Positions 14,064-17,097 of a DNA stretch of 17,097 nucleotides are shown one piece after another (the stretch's first letter is position 1; each line of letters starts with the position of its first letter). Made by a program: the position numbers and the translations under genes. The notes below the pieces were generated by a model that was not told where the DNA came from, searched no databases, and saw nothing but the letters and a program-made list of their open reading frames with translations. This stretch comes from Candidatus Bathyarchaeota archaeon. GTDB lineage: Archaea > Thermoproteota > Bathyarchaeia > Bathyarchaeales > DTEX01. Location of the stretch: positions 1-17,097 of the forward strand of contig JAGGUU010000106.1 in NCBI GenBank assembly GCA_021158305.1, given 5' to 3'.

Positions 14064-15290
14064 TCAGAAGATTGAAGAGAAGAGCATGAGTAGGCATATT
14101 ATTATTAGGATCAGTCCGCTTATGAATTCCATTGTTCCAAGACATCTTCCTCTAAGGATCTTTACCTTCCTCACGTATCTCCTTGAGGCTAAAACTGCAA
14201 GCAATATTATTAGAAGGGGCGCCACGAATATGGTGTTATATAGGGCTAATAGAAGGTATGCTTGAAATTTTTCTTTTAGGGTTGAGAGGATCCCTAAACC
14301 AACTATGTAAGGTCCTCCGCTACATGGAAGAAGCGCGAAGCTGGCAAGTGCTCCAAGAATGAATGAGGCTACTGGACTGAAGTATGCTTTCTCTAGGAAC
14401 TTTTCAAGAGGCTTTCTTAGGGTTTTTGGGATTGGAGACTTGAATTCCGGTTTCAGACCGCGAGCAATGCTGATGGCTCCTATGATCAGCCCAGCTATGG
14501 CTATAACCTTGTCAGCATAAGGAATTCCAGTTAAGGCTTGGATCAAACCCAGCCCCAAGCTATAATAACATATGAAGACTGCTAATACGAATGATATGCC
14601 GGTTAGAGCCGCCCTCATCCTCCCAAGCGAATGCAGAGATATGAGAAGCAGAGCTGTGAAAACTGTGAAGGTACATGGATTTATCGAGTCGGCGAGTGCA
14701 AGCAGAACTATGGATGAAAATATTCTTGAAGTTATATTTGTGAATGTTTTTTCTTCGAGAATTAAGTTTTCAAGTCTTCTAGCATCCTCTCCGCTCACGA
14801 TATATTCACCATTGAGGGAGAAGACTTTAACGTATTCGCCTCTAAAATTGGATGCTTCAGTTAAAATTTTAGGGTCGGTTACTCCAACAGTTATAGCTTT
14901 AAGTCTCCCATCTTGAAAGAAGCATGCGAGAGGAGATGCGTAGGCCACCAGTATATCGCTCCAATTATAATGTAGAAGCATGCATTGGATACATTGCTCT
15001 GGTGGAATAACCTCCACGCCTAAAAGTCTAATCATTTCAACAATTTCTAGAAACTTGTCGCGAGAAGATCCGTTAAGATCTAAGAATATGGTTCCGTAGC
15101 CAAGTTGGGAAAGACGTCGCAGTATTAGCTCTGTGCTTGGGGATTCGGAGAAGCCATAAACATATACTGTGTATTTAGAGCAGACATTAAGTATCGCTGG
15201 ATGAAACAGAAAAAATGTTAGGAGTAGGCAAAATATAGCTTTTGAAGCTTTGTGGAGAGGATTAGCTGAAATGTTTAGCCATCTCCCCAT
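14064..15290 (-). CDS. CcdA/DsbD-like thiol-disulfide membrane protein with thioredoxin-like domain
   Basis: 408 aa. After a signal segment (about 17-35) comes an extracytoplasmic domain of about 150 residues, then about six membrane helices (190-405). The membrane part is CcdA-like, with one cysteine in the first helix (C206, DSINPC) and one in the fourth (C323, LLPCSGGPY), the pair that carries electrons across the membrane to extracytoplasmic thiols. The N-terminal domain looks thioredoxin/glutaredoxin-like: strand TVYVYG, helix, DLNG, then GVEVIPP and a final FFQDGRLKAITVGV. The usual CPxC place reads SESPST, while a CxxC (C100, C103) and C123 lie further on. The start at 15290 overlaps the GH4 end by 29 bases, and no later ATG precedes the signal segment. 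No cytochrome c or heme genes are nearby, so its partner is unknown. Confidence 0.82.
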   Translation of the reverse strand: MGRWLNISANPLHKASKAIFCLLLTFFLFHPAILNVCSKYTVYVYGFSESPSTELILRRLSQLGYGTIFLDLNGSSRDKFLEIVEMIRLLGVEVIPPEQCIQCMLLHYNWSDILVAYASPLACFFQDGRLKAITVGVTDPKILTEASNFRGEYVKVFSLNGEYIVSGEDARRLENLILEEKTFTNITSRIFSSIVLLALADSINPCTFTVFTALLLISLHSLGRMRAALTGISFVLAVFICYYSLGLGLIQALTGIPYADKVIAIAGLIIGAISIARGLKPEFKSPIPKTLRKPLEKFLEKAYFSPVASFILGALASFALLPCSGGPYIVGLGILSTLKEKFQAYLLLALYNTIFVAPLLIILLAVLASRRYVRKVKILRGRCLGTMEFISGLILIIICLLMLFSSIF

Positions 15291-16644
15291 TTTCTGGGAT
15301 CGATAATATTGCGTCTATCACTTTTTCCACCTGCCTTGTGGATTTGGTTCTGGGATCAGTGATCAGCCAGTCGAAGAGGTGGTCTCTCCCACCTTGTATG
15401 AAAGCTTCAAGCGCCCACTCCATCCTCATCATCCTCGGGTAAATCACGTACTTTATTATTCTTTTAGGTAGGCTTTCGACGGGTATTCTATGTATTCCTT
15501 TACCGTCTATTTCGGCTGGAACCTCAACTACCACATTATCTGGAATACCGCTTATTACTCCTTGATTAGGAATGTTTACTTGATACGTTCCTTTCTCGTC
15601 GTTCGCTATGGAGTTTATTATTGGCACGACGGATTCTTGACTCATCTTGGGAGGTAGAATCTTTGTTAGCGGGGTCTTCTCGTCGTGTAGGGCCTCGACG
15701 GCACGGCTAAGCCATTCTTTATGCATCTCTAAGTAGATCTTCCAGCCTATTTCCGAGTCTGGACCTCCTGTCGGTCCAAACCATCTCTTCTTGGTTCTTA
15801 GGTTCCAGTGGTACTTCCACGTTCCTCCCCTCACGCAGTCTCCTATCGGAAAAAGCCCGTACCATCTATACATATCGATGGCTGCCGGAGACATCTGTAT
15901 GTCAAACGGGTTTTTCTGCTTTCTTCGCCATACTCTCCAGTATTTCTCCGCTTTCTTCTCTATCCACTCGTCCAAGAGCGGGTAGGCATCTTCGCCCTCA
16001 TAGCGGAATCGGGTCATCCATATCACGTGGTTGAACCCTATGGATTCAACCTCCACATTTTTTAGGTCGAGCCCCAGAACTTCCACCATCTCTTGGTATC
16101 CTAGGTGTCCATGGCAGAGTCCTATCACCTTAACTTTAGTTTCCCTAGAGAGCAACGTGGTGCCTTCGAAGACTGGATTAGCGAGTAAGAGCAGCCATGC
16201 ATCTGGACTGTAATCTTCGATGTCTTTGGCCACGTCCATCATGAGTTTTAGCTGGTAGTAGCCCCATATGGTGTGATAGTCTGAAACCATGTTCCACTCT
16301 ACGCTGTTGATGCCCCTGTAATATCCATGCTTCTCGGAGATTGTCCTCATCTTTTCGTAATATTGGTGTCCGCCAGCCATAGCAGTGTTTATCACGAAAT
16401 CCGCGTCCCTTATCGCCTCCTTCCTATTCAGGGTCTTCTCGAATCTTAGGTTGGCCTTAACCTCGGAGGCATACCTCTTCGCAAATCTGTAGATTAAGTT
16501 TAAGCGCTCTCTACTTTTATCCATAAGTATAACGGTGCTACCCCATAAGTTCTTGGTCACGGAGAGGTCGCGTATCAAAGTCGCAGACCAAGCAATGCTT
16601 CCGGCACCAATTACTCCTATTCTAATCCCAGTCAAAACATTCAA
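15262..16644 (-). CDS. Glycoside hydrolase family 4 (alpha-glycosidase type)
   Basis: 460 aa cytoplasmic GH4 enzyme. This family hydrolyses glycosides by an NAD+-dependent oxidation-elimination mechanism with a divalent metal. The N-terminal Rossmann motif is GVIGAGSIAW (10-19). Metal and active-site blocks are LLANPVFEGT (153-162), GLCHGH with C177, and GFNHVIWMTR with H206, matching the Cys and His metal ligands of AglA-type members. C-terminal conserved blocks include NIPNQGVISGIPDNVVVEVPAEI-like residues. The sequence is most like the alpha-glucosidase/alpha-galactosidase/alpha-glucuronidase branch; substrate stereochemistry cannot be read from sequence. The start at 16644 follows GGAAGGTTG. 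It lies downstream of a GH2 beta-mannosidase-like gene on the same strand, suggesting a saccharide-use cluster. Confidence 0.92.
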   Translation of the reverse strand: MNVLTGIRIGVIGAGSIAWSATLIRDLSVTKNLWGSTVILMDKSRERLNLIYRFAKRYASEVKANLRFEKTLNRKEAIRDADFVINTAMAGGHQYYEKMRTISEKHGYYRGINSVEWNMVSDYHTIWGYYQLKLMMDVAKDIEDYSPDAWLLLLANPVFEGTTLLSRETKVKVIGLCHGHLGYQEMVEVLGLDLKNVEVESIGFNHVIWMTRFRYEGEDAYPLLDEWIEKKAEKYWRVWRRKQKNPFDIQMSPAAIDMYRWYGLFPIGDCVRGGTWKYHWNLRTKKRWFGPTGGPDSEIGWKIYLEMHKEWLSRAVEALHDEKTPLTKILPPKMSQESVVPIINSIANDEKGTYQVNIPNQGVISGIPDNVVVEVPAEIDGKGIHRIPVESLPKRIIKYVIYPRMMRMEWALEAFIQGGRDHLFDWLITDPRTKSTRQVEKVIDAILSIPENGEMAKHFS

Positions 16645-16662
16645 CCTTCCTAATCTTTGTTG

Positions 16663-16711
16663 TTTTGCGGAGTAAATTAGTTTTTCCGTCTTCTTTTCTA
16701 TTATTTTGCGG
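16663..16711 (-). promoter_or_regulatory. GH4 upstream region with TTTTGCGG direct repeats
   Basis: TTTTGCGG occurs at 16663-16670 and again at 16704-16711, 41 bases apart, close to four DNA turns. Between them, on the minus strand, AAAAACTAATTTACT (16671-16685) is a weak TATA candidate about 30-40 bases before the GH4 start. The repeats may be operator half-sites; not otherwise supported. Confidence 0.3.
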
Positions 16712-16813
16712 CGTGAATCTCATGAGGGTTGCTGGCAAGTTTTATGTGTCAGCTGAGAGATATATTAAGTTTCTTTTTGCTGTCTGTTAGCTTCCGTTTT
16801 TTCCAAGGACATT

Positions 16814-16930
16814 CTAGAGAAGAATCATAACCAGCGCAATTGTTGCAACTCTAGCTTCATATAAGCCGATGACTCCTTCCATGTAACTTGCATCTTTCTC
16901 TGATAGATTTAATGGGGCATTCTTCCTTTT
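16814..16930 (-). pseudogene. Possible gene remnant, C-terminal fragment
   Basis: A 38-codon open stretch on the minus strand, bounded by in-frame stops, lacks a plausible start near its beginning. It contains LSEKDASYMEGVIGLYEA followed by a hydrophobic tail. The first part faintly recalls the C-terminal helix of Gfo/Idh/MocA oxidoreductases. Most likely a decayed fragment or chance; the rest of the 298-base GH4/GH2 gap shows no gene. Confidence 0.22.
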
Positions 16931-16942
16931 TTAGAAATGACG

Positions 16943-17097
16943 CTAATTGTATGGATAGGCTTCTATTTTAAGGAGGCTTTTAAACTCGGAGAGGCTCAGA
17001 TCCTTCTCTGTTGAAACTTCAATAGTCTTCGATTTTCTCGGCAGAATATCGAAGAAGTTATCGTTGAATTTAGCCTTTACTTCATTAAGTCTCATCC
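16943..17097 (-). CDS. GH2 beta-mannosidase-like protein, C-terminus (partial)
   Basis: The last 50 codons of a gene that continues beyond the window end, ending at TAG (16943-16945). The residues FNDNFFDILPRKSKTIEV, then LSLSEFKSLLKIEAYPYN, match the final Ig-like strand region of family 2 beta-mannosidases, where the pattern DN[YF]FD[LI]LPG...V is typical, followed by a segment like LKI. The enzyme would remove non-reducing beta-mannose residues. It lies upstream of the GH4 gene on the same strand, with a 298-base gap. The call rests on a short stretch; another GH2 member is the main alternative. Confidence 0.65.
   Translation of the reverse strand, partial: MRLNEVKAKFNDNFFDILPRKSKTIEVSTEKDLSLSEFKSLLKIEAYPYN

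Noticed and set aside
16733..16789. Short plus-strand ATG frame of about 20 codons
   Set aside because: Too short, no ribosome-binding site and no recognisable protein features.
1..17097. CRISPR arrays, insertion sequences, prophage or defence genes
   Set aside because: No regularly spaced repeats, transposase motifs or terminal inverted repeats were seen; the gene content is housekeeping with a small saccharide cluster at the end.

Overview
The window is archaeal chromosome. It carries RadA, a family-B DNA polymerase, an archaeal-type NFACT/RqcH protein, a two-subunit class I fumarase, an intron-containing tRNA and the 5' end of an archaeal 23S rRNA. Several genes have TATA-like boxes at leaderless or near-leaderless spacing. 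The mix (PolB with an N-terminal PCNA-binding-like motif, a tRNA with a non-canonical intron, a small EMC6-like membrane protein, glycosidases) suggests a TACK-type archaeon, perhaps Bathyarchaeia-like. That placement is inference; the 23S fragment would settle it.

Layout. 1-298 (-): 5' end of 23S rRNA with its own leader and promoter and no 16S gene upstream. 593-2302 (+): membrane-anchored gluzincin-type metalloprotease. 2233-3808 (-): fumarase alpha and beta subunits. 3831-5194 (+): radA and a small helical protein of unknown function. 5157-5441 (-): EMC6-like membrane protein, diverging by 14 bases from 5456-7471 (+), RqcH/NFACT. 7478-8374 (-): asparagine-synthase-type PP-loop enzyme without a glutaminase domain, diverging from 8527-9081 (+), a QueT-family deazapurine transporter with a structured leader. 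9064-9978 (-): DUF362 protein. 10083-12770 (-): DNA polymerase B. 12911-13564 (+): DedA/VTT membrane protein. 13601-13726 (+): tRNA-Arg(UCU) with two introns. 14064-15290 (-): CcdA-like thiol-disulfide membrane protein with an extracytoplasmic thioredoxin-like domain. 15262-16644 (-): GH4 glycosidase. 16943-17097 (-): C-terminus of a GH2 beta-mannosidase-like enzyme, cut by the window end.

The window is compact and strand switching is frequent. Divergent starts are 14-22 bases apart (fumarase/radA, EMC6-like/rqcH) and convergent genes overlap by 18-70 bases. Functional themes are DNA replication and recombination (radA, polB), translation and tRNA (23S, tRNA-Arg, rqcH, queT), central carbon metabolism (fumarase), and glycoside breakdown (GH2, GH4) next to an envelope thiol-redox protein.

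The most interesting signal is the queT leader. A 9-bp perfect inverted repeat encloses a hairpin that buries CACCTCC, an exact complement of the queT Shine-Dalgarno GGAGGTG about 30 bases downstream. This is the arrangement expected of a translational riboswitch, although part of it could instead be a DNA operator. Other points are the tRNA-Arg with a D-arm intron, a 14-nt anticodon-loop intron and C at position 33, and the CcdA-type protein whose thioredoxin-like domain lacks the usual CPxC but has a CxxC further along.
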